Shown piece by piece: positions 45,454 through 54,419 of a DNA stretch of 64,000 nucleotides. The notes below the pieces were generated by a model that was not told the origin of the DNA, did not search any database, and saw only the letters and a list, made by a program, of their open reading frames with translations. Position 1 is the stretch's first letter, and each line of letters starts with the position of its first letter. The translations under genes and the position numbers were made by a program. This DNA comes from Tenacibaculum tangerinum (GTDB lineage: Bacteria; Bacteroidota; Bacteroidia; Flavobacteriales; Flavobacteriaceae), in contig NZ_CP122539.1 in assembly GCF_029853675.1 (NCBI RefSeq), positions 2,251,001 through 2,315,000 on the forward strand, in the 5' to 3' direction.

Positions 45454-46650
45454 ATGAAACATAATTTTTTATTAGGATTAGCTTTAGCCGCTACTTTATT
45501 CACTTCGTGTGGAGATGATGATACTGCTGATATTATTATTAATGATAATAGTGTAACCAACAACAATAATAATGGTGGAGGAACTAACAACGACCAAACA
45601 GTCGAATTAACAGGTAATTATACTACTGATGTAACATTAGATGCCTCTAAATCGTATGTGATTACAGGACCTGTTATTTTTGAGGATGGAGCTACACTAA
45701 CAATTCCTGCTGGTACAGTTGTGAAAGCTGCAGCAACTGGTGCAGATGTATATTTAGCTATTTCTCAAGGAGCAAAAATTATTGCAGAAGGAACTTCTAG
45801 CCAACCTATTATTTTTACTTCGAACGCTACAACTCCTAATGCAGGTGACTGGGGTGGATTGATCTTATTAGGTAAAGCGCCTATTAACTCTGTAACTGGG
45901 GGAGATGCTACTTCTACTTCTGAAATTGCAAGCTTACCTTACGGTGGTAGCATTGCCGATGACAATTCAGGTGTTTTACGTTATGTGAGAGTGGAATACT
46001 CAGGAGGCAAAGCGGATGGACAATCAGAAAATAACGGATTTTCTTTCTACGGAGTTGGAAATGGTACTACTGTAGCGTATATTCAAATGTTTGAAGGAAA
46101 AGATGACGGCATAGAATTCTTTGGAGGAACTGTAAATGTAAGTAATGTATCTATTGTTAATGCTGAAGATGATTCTATTGACTGGACCGAAGGGTATTCT
46201 GGTACGATTACAGATGCGTACGTTATGCACGGTACCGACCACGACAAAGGAATTGAAGCTGATGGCTACAACACTGATATAGGAAACTTATCTAGCCCTA
46301 AATTTTTCTCTAAGCCAACAGTAACTAACTTAACTATTGAAGGGTTAGGCTCTGGTACTGGAAATGAAGCTATTCGTTTAAGAGCGGGTACGCAAGGTAT
46401 TTTTAACAACGTTTTGTTAGTAGGTTTTGCTGAAGGATTTGACCTTGATGGTGATGCTACAGATAACCCTACTGGTAACGGTGTGGTTGCTGGTGACTTA
46501 AAAGCTACCGATGTTAAATTTGACGACATTACTGTGAAAGTAAAAAATGATACCGGTGTTGCTTTTGCTGAAAGTGACTTCGTTACTGAAAATGATACTG
46601 CAACTGGTACAGACTATGCCACTTGGGGAGCTGGATGGACTAGAAAATAA
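45454..46650 (+). CDS. predicted surface lipoprotein with parallel beta-helix-like repeats
   Basis: This 398-aa protein has a lipoprotein signal (LGLALAATLFTSC, lipobox FTSC), a low-complexity linker rich in Asn and Gly, then repeating short beta-strand turns (VIFEDGATLTIPAGTVVKAA, WGGLILLGKAPINSV, GVLRYVRVEYSGG, NVSNVSIVNAEDDSIDW). These suggest a right-handed parallel beta-helix. There is no type IX sorting domain at the C terminus. It is the second gene of an operon with the preceding TonB receptor and probably sits at the cell surface as its partner. The ligand is not known. Confidence 0.75.
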   Translation: MKHNFLLGLALAATLFTSCGDDDTADIIINDNSVTNNNNNGGGTNNDQTVELTGNYTTDVTLDASKSYVITGPVIFEDGATLTIPAGTVVKAAATGADVYLAISQGAKIIAEGTSSQPIIFTSNATTPNAGDWGGLILLGKAPINSVTGGDATSTSEIASLPYGGSIADDNSGVLRYVRVEYSGGKADGQSENNGFSFYGVGNGTTVAYIQMFEGKDDGIEFFGGTVNVSNVSIVNAEDDSIDWTEGYSGTITDAYVMHGTDHDKGIEADGYNTDIGNLSSPKFFSKPTVTNLTIEGLGSGTGNEAIRLRAGTQGIFNNVLLVGFAEGFDLDGDATDNPTGNGVVAGDLKATDVKFDDITVKVKNDTGVAFAESDFVTENDTATGTDYATWGAGWTRK

Positions 46651-46670
46651 AAACTCATATTATCAAACAA

Positions 46671-46697
46671 AAAAACCGAGCAAATTGCTCGGTTTTT
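46671..46697. terminator. hairpin terminator between the lipoprotein gene and pyk
   Basis: AAACCGAGCAA and TTGCTCGGTTT form an 11-bp inverted repeat around one A, with A and T runs outside. It serves the plus-strand operon and the convergent pyk transcript. Confidence 0.8.
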
Positions 46698-46739
46698 CTA
46701 TTTGTATATAGGTTAGTGAGTATGTCTTCTACGTATTAA

Positions 46740-48167
46740 TTAATCAATATGAGAAACACGAAGCGTATTTACCATTCCTTTTGCTTTTACAGGCATTGAA
46801 GATAAATTTATGACAAAATCTCCTGCTTTCACATATCCTTTTTCTTTCGCTATTTCATTAATATCTTCAATGGTATCATCGGTACTTAGTTCTCTATCAT
46901 AAAAATAAGCTCTAACTCCCCATAATAAATTTAGTTTCCCTAAAATTCTTTTCTCAGACGAAAAAGCTAATACATGCGATTTAGGTCTCCAAGCTGATAT
47001 TTGAAAAGCCGTATAACCACTATTTGTAAGTGTAGCTATCGCTGCAGCATTAATATCGTCAGCCATTGACGCTGCATGATGACATATAGATTTTGTAATG
47101 AATCTATTCGTACGAATATGTGGTGGTTCGTGTGGCACTTTTATTAAATCTGAAAACTCAACACTTCCTATAATTTCTGTCATCTTTTGAATCACTTTAA
47201 CAGGGTGTTTTCCTACCGAAGTTTCTCCAGAAAGCATTACTGCATCAGCACCATCCATAATAGAGTTGGCTACATCATTTACTTCTGCTCTAGTAGGCAC
47301 AGGATTTGTAATCATAGTTTCCATCATCTGAGTGGCAATGATTACAGGTATTCTTGCCTGCTTTGCCCTAAGTACCAAACCTTTTTGTATTAAAGGCACA
47401 TCTTGCATAGGTACCTCAACACCTAAATCGCCACGCGCTACCATGAGTCCATCACAAAACGGAATTAATGCATCGATATTTTCAACAGCTTCTGGTTTTT
47501 CAATTTTTGCAATTACCGGAACTCTATAACGAGATTTCTGTTTGATGATATCTCGTAAAATACGAAGGTCTTCTGGTGTTCTTACAAATGAAAGTGCAAT
47601 CCAGTCTACTTCTTGTTTTAAAGCAAAAACAACATCTTTTTTATCCTTTTCTGTTAAGGCTGGTAATGAAATTTTCGTGTTTGGAAGATTTACTCCTTTC
47701 TTTGACTTCAAAGCGCCTCCCACTACTACTTTGGTTACTACTTCATTCTCTTTATTTGTTGAAATTACTTCAAACAACAACTTACCATCATCAACTAAAA
47801 TCTTTTCGCCTACTTTTACGTCTTTAGGAAAACGTTGATAAGTCATATAAGCTTTTTCTTTGGTACCTTCACATTTTTCTGTTGTAAAAACAAAAGTATC
47901 TCCAGCCTTTAATTCAACCCCCTCTTGCATAACACCTACTCTAAGCTTTGGACCTTGCAAATCTGCTAGTATTGCTAAATTGTAGCCTTTTTCTTTATTT
48001 ATTTCACGTATTTGACGTATTTGATCTTTTACGATTTCATAATCTGCATGTGAAAAGTTAATTCTAAAAACATTTACACCAGCTGTAGCCATTTCTGCTA
48101 AAACCTCTTTAGTACTTGTTGCTGGACCTAATGTTGCTACGATTTTTGTTTTCTTGTTATGTGGCAT
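46740..48167 (-). CDS. pyk: pyruvate kinase
   Basis: This 475-aa enzyme has the motifs KIVATLGPATST, FRINFSHADYE, the active-site IPVIAKIEKPEAVENIDAL, GLMVARGDLGVEVP and MLSGETSVGKHPVKV. It converts phosphoenolpyruvate and ADP to pyruvate and ATP. It is the last gene of a minus-strand run acpP-fabF-rnc-IPExxxVDY-pyk with small gaps, which makes one transcription unit likely. Confidence 0.96.
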   Translation of the reverse strand: MPHNKKTKIVATLGPATSTKEVLAEMATAGVNVFRINFSHADYEIVKDQIRQIREINKEKGYNLAILADLQGPKLRVGVMQEGVELKAGDTFVFTTEKCEGTKEKAYMTYQRFPKDVKVGEKILVDDGKLLFEVISTNKENEVVTKVVVGGALKSKKGVNLPNTKISLPALTEKDKKDVVFALKQEVDWIALSFVRTPEDLRILRDIIKQKSRYRVPVIAKIEKPEAVENIDALIPFCDGLMVARGDLGVEVPMQDVPLIQKGLVLRAKQARIPVIIATQMMETMITNPVPTRAEVNDVANSIMDGADAVMLSGETSVGKHPVKVIQKMTEIIGSVEFSDLIKVPHEPPHIRTNRFITKSICHHAASMADDINAAAIATLTNSGYTAFQISAWRPKSHVLAFSSEKRILGKLNLLWGVRAYFYDRELSTDDTIEDINEIAKEKGYVKAGDFVINLSSMPVKAKGMVNTLRVSHID

Positions 48168-48171
48168 ATAT

Positions 48172-48651
48172 TTAAAAAATTAAAAAATCTTTCGATTTTA
48201 AGGTGTTTAACTCAATTTTATATGAGGTTATTATTTGTGGAATCTTGTTGATTAATTCTATGGCTTCTAAAGTCGATTTATAATCAAAATCTCCCTCTAA
48301 TTTCAACAAAAAATCAACTTTCTTTTTTTCTGGTATCAAATATCTAATGGATTCACTTTGATTAAACAGCCCTATCGATTCAACTTCTAAAGTAGATTTA
48401 AACGTATTTGATATCAAAAACCAATCTCGACACAATTTAGTGTCTGTGTATTTATACACTGAATAAGAGGACTTTCTACTTTTTTGAACGAAATCTAAAT
48501 CATTATTTTCTCTACTAAACCTAATATGTAAATGCTTGTTTAATAGATAAGCTAATTTATACTCATATAAAGTAGTATGAATTCCTATCAATTTGTAATC
48601 ATCATTAGAAAATTCATTTATATTCACCTCATAAATTGGCATAAAAAACAA
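48172..48651 (-). CDS. IPExxxVDY family protein
   Basis: This 159-aa protein contains the family's name motif as IPEKKKVDFLLKLEGDFD near residue 105, with Phe in place of the final Tyr. The family is restricted to Bacteroidetes and nearly always lies next to pyk; its role is unknown. The start may be Met1 or Met4 (MPIYEVNINEF). It is 4 bp upstream of pyk, so translational coupling is likely, and 72 bp after rnc. Confidence 0.85.
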   Translation of the reverse strand: MFFMPIYEVNINEFSNDDYKLIGIHTTLYEYKLAYLLNKHLHIRFSRENNDLDFVQKSRKSSYSVYKYTDTKLCRDWFLISNTFKSTLEVESIGLFNQSESIRYLIPEKKKVDFLLKLEGDFDYKSTLEAIELINKIPQIITSYKIELNTLKSKDFLIF

Positions 48652-48723
48652 TTATTTGTTTTTGCTAAATTAGTGAATGTACAGAAAATTCAATGTAAAT
48701 TTTACGAAAACGTTTTCTCTCAA

Positions 48724-49461
48724 TTAAGGCTCAAGCATTTGTTTTTGCATTGCATAGTAGGTTCTTTTTGCTGCAATCTCTTCTGCTTTTTTCTTTGATG
48801 TTGCTCTTCCTTTCGCTATAATGTTTCCATCAATACTAACACGAACAGTAAAGTGTTTTTTTAATTGATTACCTGAATCTTCGTAAGAATCGAATTTATA
48901 TTTCTTCTTTTTCTTCTGACACCATTCGATAACAAAGCTTTTATAACTTGATATTTTACCTTCTAATTGCTCAATATCTACATAAGGCATTATCACCTGC
49001 TCGTATATAAATTGATGACAGTAATTATACCCTCTATCTAAGTAAATAGCACCTACAAGTGCTTCAAAAATATTTCCGTGAATATTGTTGCTAATATGTT
49101 CTTTAGAAATACTACTCTTAACAAACTTAATCAAGTCAAGATCTTTACCTAAAGTATTCAGATGCTCTCTGCTCACAACCTTAGAACGCATTTGCGTTAA
49201 GTATCCTTCGTCTCCTTCAGGTACTTTCTTATATAAATACGAAGCTATTACCGTACTGAGTATGGCATCACCGAGAAATTCTAGACGTTCATAGTTTACA
49301 GGATTTCCTTTACTATCAACCAATTTCAGAGATCTGTGGGTAAATGCTTTTTTGTATAGAGATAACTTAATTGGCTTGAAATTAAGTAGTTCTTTTAGTT
49401 CGTAGTAGAAATTTTCATCCTCTTTATTTTGGGGTTTAACAATTCTACGTAGAAAATTCAT
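48724..49461 (-). CDS. rnc: ribonuclease III
   Basis: This 245-aa protein has the RNase III catalytic signature NYERLEFLGDAILSTVIASY, conserved HGNIFEALVGAIYLD, and a C-terminal double-stranded RNA-binding domain from about residue 175 (GNQLKKHFTVRVSIDGNII). It cuts double-stranded RNA in rRNA precursors and mRNAs. It lies 6 bp downstream of fabF, the acpP-fabF-rnc order being widely conserved. Confidence 0.96.
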   Translation of the reverse strand: MNFLRRIVKPQNKEDENFYYELKELLNFKPIKLSLYKKAFTHRSLKLVDSKGNPVNYERLEFLGDAILSTVIASYLYKKVPEGDEGYLTQMRSKVVSREHLNTLGKDLDLIKFVKSSISKEHISNNIHGNIFEALVGAIYLDRGYNYCHQFIYEQVIMPYVDIEQLEGKISSYKSFVIEWCQKKKKKYKFDSYEDSGNQLKKHFTVRVSIDGNIIAKGRATSKKKAEEIAAKRTYYAMQKQMLEP

Positions 49462-49467
49462 AAAAGG

Positions 49468-50718
49468 CTAGTCTAATTTTCTAAAAGCAACACAAGCATT
49501 ATGACCTCCAAAACCAAAGGTATTACTCATGGCTACTTTAATCTCTCTTTCTTGAGCTTTGTTTAACGTTAAGTTTAACTCTGGATTGATATTTTCATCA
49601 ACATTGGTATGATTAATAGTTGGGGGAACAATACCGTGTTCCATCGCCAACAGTGAAGCAATTGCTTCAATCGCACCTGCAGCACCTAACAAATGTCCTG
49701 TCATAGACTTTGTTGAGTTGATATTGATATTTTTAGCATGCTCTCCAAAAACTTCAGAGATTGCTTTTAGTTCAGCAACATCTCCTAGTGGTGTTGATGT
49801 ACCGTGAGTATTGATATGATCTACATCTTCTGGTTTTATTCCAGCATTTTCAAGGCAGTTTTTCATTACTGCTATCACACCTATTCCGTCAGGGTGAGGC
49901 GCTGTCATGTGGTGAGCATCTGAAGATAATCCTCCACCAATAACTTCTGCATAAATTTTAGCTCCTCGAGCCTTGGCATGCTCATATTCTTCTAATATGA
50001 TAGCACCAGCCCCTTCTCCTAAAACAAACCCGTCACGTTCAGCATCAAAAGGTCTCGAAGCTGTTTCTGGGCTGTCATTTCTGGTAGATAAAGCGTGCAT
50101 CGCATTAAAGCCACCCATACCAGCGATAGTAACAGCGGCTTCACTACCTCCTGTTACAATTACATCACAATGACCAAGTCTAATGTAATTCAAAGCATCA
50201 ATCATGGCATTCGCCGATGATGCACAAGCAGATACTGTAGTATAATTTGGCCCCATAAATCCATTTTTTATAGAAATATTCCCAGGCGCAATATCTGCAA
50301 TCATTTTTGGAATGAAGAACGGGTTAAATTTTGGAGTACCATCTCCTTTGGCATAGTTCAATACCTCATCTTGAAATGTTTCTAAACCTCCAATACCTGC
50401 TCCCCATATAACGCCAACTCTTAACTTATCAACGTTATCTAGATTTAATTTGGCATCAGCAATTGCCTCATCAGAAGCAACCATTGCGTACTGTGTAAAT
50501 CTATCCATCTTACGCGCCTCTTTTCTATTCATAAAATCGGTCGCGTTAAAATTCTTAAGCTCACATGCGAAACGAGTTTTGAACTTGGCAGCATCAAAAT
50601 ACGTTATGGGTGCCGCTCCGCTAACTCCGTTAACCAAGCCATTCCAATACTCTTCTTTATTGTTCCCTATTGGCGTTAATGCGCCAAGTCCAGTTACTAC
50701 AACTCGTTTTAATTGCAT
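49468..50718 (-). CDS. fabF: beta-ketoacyl-ACP synthase II
   Basis: This 416-aa condensing enzyme has the full catalytic triad: Cys in TTVSACASSANAMIDAL, His in HINTHGTSTPLGDVAEL and His in KSMTGHLLGAAGAIEA. It extends acyl-ACP with malonyl-ACP in fatty acid synthesis. It lies 6 bp after acpP and 6 bp before rnc. Confidence 0.97.
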   Translation of the reverse strand: MQLKRVVVTGLGALTPIGNNKEEYWNGLVNGVSGAAPITYFDAAKFKTRFACELKNFNATDFMNRKEARKMDRFTQYAMVASDEAIADAKLNLDNVDKLRVGVIWGAGIGGLETFQDEVLNYAKGDGTPKFNPFFIPKMIADIAPGNISIKNGFMGPNYTTVSACASSANAMIDALNYIRLGHCDVIVTGGSEAAVTIAGMGGFNAMHALSTRNDSPETASRPFDAERDGFVLGEGAGAIILEEYEHAKARGAKIYAEVIGGGLSSDAHHMTAPHPDGIGVIAVMKNCLENAGIKPEDVDHINTHGTSTPLGDVAELKAISEVFGEHAKNININSTKSMTGHLLGAAGAIEAIASLLAMEHGIVPPTINHTNVDENINPELNLTLNKAQEREIKVAMSNTFGFGGHNACVAFRKLD

Positions 50719-50724
50719 ATAATC

Positions 50725-50961
50725 TTATTTTTTTGCGTCTTCAATATAGCTAATCGCTTGACCAACAGTACCAATGTTTTCTGCTTGATCGTCTGGAATT
50801 TGAATATCGAACTCTTTTTCGAATTCCATGATTAACTCAACCGTATCTAAAGAATCTGCCCCTAAATCGTTTGTGAAGCTTGCTTCGTTAGTTACTTCGT
50901 TATCGTCTACTCCTAATTTGTCTACGATAATTGCTTTTACTCTTGATGCAATGTCTGACAT
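50725..50961 (-). CDS. acpP: acyl carrier protein
   Basis: This 78-aa acidic protein carries the 4'-phosphopantetheine attachment site in [16 protein letters not shown]. It carries acyl chains for FabF and the other fatty acid enzymes. It is the first gene of the acpP-fabF-rnc run. A TAnnTTTG-type box (CAAAAATA on plus, 50993-51000) lies about 35 bp upstream. Confidence 0.97.
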   Translation of the reverse strand: MSDIASRVKAIIVDKLGVDDNEVTNEASFTNDLGADSLDTVELIMEFEKEFDIQIPDDQAENIGTVGQAISYIEDAKK

Positions 50962-51141
50962 AATTTGTTTGTTTTAAAATTTAAAATCGTGGCAAAAATA
51001 CAAATCTTAGTTATTAATTCTAACTTTTGCTTAAAAATGTGCTGTCTAAAATAAAAAAAATACCTGAATATTTTGCTCTAAACGCCACCATTGTTAATAA
51101 TTATTCTTTTTTTTGTAGTAACAAAACAACTAAGTTTTAAC

Positions 51142-51711
51142 ATGAAACGTATCGTAATTTTTGCTTCGGGTTCTGGTACCAATGCCGAAAACATTATTAA
51201 ATACTTCCAATCGACTAAAACTGCGATGGTTACTCATGTGCTTTCTAACAACCAGCGTGCCAAAGTTTTTGACCGCTGCGAAAAGCTTGGTGTAGATGCA
51301 TCACTCTTTGATAAAGAGAGCTTTATAAAAGATGATACTGTTTTAAATTTCTTACTAACTGAAGCAGATTTTGTAGTTTTAGCAGGGTTCTTGTGGCGTA
51401 TTCCTTCTAAAATTGTTGCTGCTTTCCCTAATAAAATCATCAATATTCATCCAGCTTTATTACCAAAATATGGCGGAAAAGGAATGTATGGAATGCATGT
51501 GCACAATGCGGTGAAAGCTAATAACGAAGCTGAAACGGGCATTACCATACATTATGTGAATGAGAATTACGATGAAGGGGCTATTATTTTCCAAGCAAAA
51601 ACGGCTATTTCTTCTGAAGATACTCCTGAAACTATCGCTCAAAAAATTCATGAATTGGAATACGAGCATTTTCCGAAGGTAATTGAAGAAGTTATTTTAC
51701 AACATGAGTAA
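51142..51711 (+). CDS. purN: phosphoribosylglycinamide formyltransferase
   Basis: The open frame starts at 51091, but the Met at 51142 (MKRIVIFASGSGTNAENIIK) is the standard PurN start and gives 189 aa. Key elements are the phosphate loop SGSGTNAENI, the catalytic NIHPALLPKYGGKGMYGMHV, and GITIHYVNENYDEGAIIFQ with the active-site Asp. It formylates GAR in purine synthesis using 10-formyl-THF. Its stop overlaps the rnhA start by 8 bp. Confidence 0.95.
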   Translation: MKRIVIFASGSGTNAENIIKYFQSTKTAMVTHVLSNNQRAKVFDRCEKLGVDASLFDKESFIKDDTVLNFLLTEADFVVLAGFLWRIPSKIVAAFPNKIINIHPALLPKYGGKGMYGMHVHNAVKANNEAETGITIHYVNENYDEGAIIFQAKTAISSEDTPETIAQKIHELEYEHFPKVIEEVILQHE

Positions 51712-52342
51712 AAAAAAGAAATACTATGTAGTTTGGAAAGGTAAAAGAACAGGGGTGTTTTTATCTTGGGAAGCCTGTAAAAAACAAATTGATGGCTTTA
51801 CAGGAGCGCAATACAAAGCATTTGCAGACAAAAATGAAGCTGAAATAGCATTACAAAAGAGTTATAATCACTACAAAGGAAAAGATACCAAGAAAGCAAA
51901 TCTCTCTGCGGAAGAAAAAGCAAAATATGGTTACCCTATTCTAGAAAGTATCGCTGTTGATGCTGCTTGCGCTGGAAACCCAGGAATGATGGAATACAGA
52001 GGTGTTCTTACAAAAAGTAAGAAAGAAATCTTTAAAATGGGACCGTTTAAGAATGGCACCAATAACATCGGAGAGTTTTTAGCCTTAGTTCATGGAATAG
52101 CTTTGTTGAAAAATAAAAAAATGGACACCTACCCTATTTATTCAGACTCTAAAATAGCCATGAGCTGGGTGCAAAAGAAACAGTGCAAAACAAATATTGC
52201 TTTTGACAGTTCTAACAAAGATGTTTTAGATTTGATAAAACGTGCTGAAAATTGGTTACAAAATAATTCTTTTAAAAATCCTTTATTAAAATGGGAAACC
52301 AAGGCTTGGGGAGAAATTCCTGCCGATTTTGGAAGAAAATAA
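51704..52342 (+). CDS. ribonuclease H with N-terminal viroplasmin-like domain
   Basis: The best start is the Met at 51704 (MSKKKKYYVVWKGKRTGVF), giving 212 aa. The N-terminal 45 residues are a caulimovirus viroplasmin/RNase H1 hybrid-binding domain (FLSWEACKKQIDGFTGAQYK). The rest is an RNase H fold, with carboxylates in SIAVDAACAGNPG, NNIGEFLALVHGIAL and PIYSDSKIAMSWV. It removes RNA from RNA-DNA hybrids. It is coupled to purN by an 8-bp overlap, a pairing seen in other Flavobacteria. Confidence 0.92.
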   Translation: MSKKKKYYVVWKGKRTGVFLSWEACKKQIDGFTGAQYKAFADKNEAEIALQKSYNHYKGKDTKKANLSAEEKAKYGYPILESIAVDAACAGNPGMMEYRGVLTKSKKEIFKMGPFKNGTNNIGEFLALVHGIALLKNKKMDTYPIYSDSKIAMSWVQKKQCKTNIAFDSSNKDVLDLIKRAENWLQNNSFKNPLLKWETKAWGEIPADFGRK

Positions 52343-52344
52343 AA

Positions 52345-52370
52345 AACCGAGTACAAAAATATACTCGGTT
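52345..52370. terminator. bidirectional terminator between the RNase H gene and the YwqK-like gene
   Basis: AACCGAGTA and TACTCGGTT form a 9-bp stem with an 8-nt loop and an A run in front, between convergent genes. Confidence 0.75.
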
Positions 52371-52399
52371 ATATACTCTATATATGACAAAATGTCAAC

Positions 52400-52747
52400 T
52401 TACTTAACTGCTATTTTAGTTTCTTCTTTCCAAGTTTGTACACTTGCAATAGTACTGTTCTCAAAGTCTATTTCTTTCAATCCATCCTCTTTCCACATAA
52501 ACCACTTGCCTACTTTTTTTCCTGCTTCGTAATGACCTATAGCCACTTTATTCCCCTTTTTATCAAAAGAAGTCCAAGTACCTGTTAACTTTTTGTTTTT
52601 AAAGAATCCTTGTTCTTTAACAGTTCCGTCTGCATAAAAGTATGTAGCCTTCACTAGGTCACCTTGCTTTTCAAATTTTGGTTCCATGTCTTGAGCTTGT
52701 AAAAACGATACTGATAAAATACAAGCAGCTATCACTAATTTCTTCAT
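52400..52747 (-). CDS. exported YwqK/MORN-repeat-like protein
   Basis: This 115-aa protein has a signal peptide (MKKLVIAACILSVSFLQAQ). Repeats of the MORN/YwqK kind follow: YFYADGTVKEQGFFKNKKLT, GTWTSFDKKGNKVAIGHY and GKKVGKWFMWKEDGLKEI. These repeats are a structural scaffold, and the label antitoxin sometimes given to the family is not well founded. It is a single gene in the periplasm or outer envelope, with no clear partner. Confidence 0.8.
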   Translation of the reverse strand: MKKLVIAACILSVSFLQAQDMEPKFEKQGDLVKATYFYADGTVKEQGFFKNKKLTGTWTSFDKKGNKVAIGHYEAGKKVGKWFMWKEDGLKEIDFENSTIASVQTWKEETKIAVK

Positions 52748-52922
52748 AATTTACATCTTTTAAAGTTAACGTCGACCAACACAAATATAATTAAAATTTT
52801 ACACACAAAAAACATTTACGTAACATTAATTTAACATTAAAGCTTTTTTCAAGACAATTTAAGTTCTTGAAAGACATTATAAAACCTTATATTTACAATT
52901 ATTAATTTTAAAAAAAATTATT

Positions 52923-53123
52923 ATGGCAGTAATGAAAGTTATTGAAATTATGGCAAACTCAGATAAAAGCTGGGAAGATGCTACAAAAAAAGCCGTTAAA
53001 CAAGCTTCAAAATCGGTAAAAGGTATTAAATCTGCATTCGTTAGATCACAAAGTGTCGTTGTAAATGACGATGAGGTAACAGAATTTAGAGTAAACCTAA
53101 AAGTAACTTTTGAAGTACAGTAA
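52923..53123 (+). CDS. dodecin family flavin-binding protein
   Basis: This 66-aa protein matches dodecin length and form: MKVIEIMANSDKSWEDATKK, then KQASKSVKGIKSAFVRSQSV and a final strand FRVNLKVTFEVQ. Dodecins form hollow 12-mers that store riboflavin or FMN. It is a single small gene with its own leader. Confidence 0.93.
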   Translation: MAVMKVIEIMANSDKSWEDATKKAVKQASKSVKGIKSAFVRSQSVVVNDDEVTEFRVNLKVTFEVQ

Positions 53124-53198
53124 TTTTTTGTACATACTAACTATTACTTGCGGTTTTGAAAACAATCAAAACCGCAATTTTTATCTGTAAACTCTCAA

Positions 53199-53555
53199 TT
53201 GATGACTATCTTACAACACATTCTAGTAATATTGGTCGCTCTAATTCATTTGTATATTTTAATTTTAGAAATGTTTTTATGGGTTCGCCCTAAAGGAATA
53301 CAAACTTTTGGACTGAAATCTAAAAGTTTTGCAGAAGAAACAAAAGTTCTAGCAGCAAATCAAGGTTTATACAATGGTTTTCTTGCTGCGGGTCTTTGTT
53401 GGTCTGTCATTTCTCAAAAGATTGATGTTGCTATTTTTTTTCTAGCTTGTGTTTTTATTGCTGGAGTTTATGGTGCCTATTCTACAAAAAAACCTCGTAT
53501 TTTTGTCATACAGTCTATTCCTGCTTTGTTAGGAATAGTCAGCTTAGTTTTATAA
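53199..53555 (+). CDS. DUF1304 membrane protein
   Basis: This 118-aa protein has four membrane helices and the DUF1304 pattern LHLYILILEMFLW-like near the start (HLYILILEMFLWVRPKGIQT), followed by NQGLYNGFLAAGLCW. The function is unknown. It stands between dodecin and mscS on the same strand, with gaps of 75 and 55 bp. Confidence 0.9.
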   Translation: MMTILQHILVILVALIHLYILILEMFLWVRPKGIQTFGLKSKSFAEETKVLAANQGLYNGFLAAGLCWSVISQKIDVAIFFLACVFIAGVYGAYSTKKPRIFVIQSIPALLGIVSLVL

Positions 53556-53610
53556 AAACCAACTACTACAAACTAAATTATTCATTAACAATTAAATTTT
53601 ACCATAACAA

Positions 53611-54417
53611 ATGGACAAGTATTTAGAAAAATTTCAAGAACTAGTGGTTACCTATGCTCCAAAAGCAATCATGGCGATTCTAATTTACATTGTAGGTTCT
53701 TATATTATTAGCCTAATTATTAGAGCTACTAGAAAAATGATGACCAAAAGAGAGGTCGATACCACACTACAGAAGTTCTTACTAAATTTATTGAATTGGT
53801 CATTAAAAATTCTCTTAATTATTACTGTTATAGCAAAACTAGGGGTTGAAACGACTTCTTTTGCCGCTATCTTGGCTTCTGCTGGTTTGGCAATTGGTTT
53901 AGCGCTACAAGGCTCTCTAGCTAACTTCGCTGGAGGTGTATTAATTATGTTGTTTAAGCCTTTTAAGGTAGGTGATTTAATTGAAGCTCAAGGAGAATTA
54001 GGAGTTGTTAAAGAAATCGAGATTTTTACTACCAAACTTACTGGTTTATCCAATAGGGAGATTATTATTCCTAATGGAGCAGTTTCTAACGGAAACATTA
54101 TTAACTACTCATCAGAAGGAACACGTAGAGTAGATTTGGTTTTTGGCGTTTCTTATGATGCTGATATTAAACAAACTAAAGAGGTTTTAATGAATGTTTT
54201 AACTTCGCACCCTAAGGTACTACAAGATCCTGCCCCTACGGTTAATGTATCTGAGTTAGCTGATAGCTCGGTAAATTTTGCAGTAAGACCATGGTGTAAC
54301 ACAGAGGATTACTGGACGGTTTACTTTGATGTGACTGAAAATACTAAAATTGCTCTAGATAATGCTGGAATTGAAATTCCATATCCTCACTCTGTTGAGA
54401 TTCATAAAGAAGGCTAA
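53611..54417 (+). CDS. small-conductance mechanosensitive channel, MscS type
   Basis: This 268-aa protein has three N-terminal membrane helices, a pore helix rich in Gly and Ala (FAAILASAGLAIGLALQGSL), then the beta domain (KPFKVGDLIEAQGELGVVKE, NREIIIPNGAVSNGNIINYS) and a C-terminal alpha-beta domain. It matches MscS in length. It opens under membrane tension to release solutes during hypo-osmotic shock. Confidence 0.94.
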   Translation: MDKYLEKFQELVVTYAPKAIMAILIYIVGSYIISLIIRATRKMMTKREVDTTLQKFLLNLLNWSLKILLIITVIAKLGVETTSFAAILASAGLAIGLALQGSLANFAGGVLIMLFKPFKVGDLIEAQGELGVVKEIEIFTTKLTGLSNREIIIPNGAVSNGNIINYSSEGTRRVDLVFGVSYDADIKQTKEVLMNVLTSHPKVLQDPAPTVNVSELADSSVNFAVRPWCNTEDYWTVYFDVTENTKIALDNAGIEIPYPHSVEIHKEG

Positions 54418-54419
54418 TA

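Noticed and set aside
52400..52747. YwqK-like protein as an antitoxin with a toxin partner
   Set aside because: It has a signal peptide and no adjacent candidate toxin. The antitoxin name of the family is not a reliable guide.
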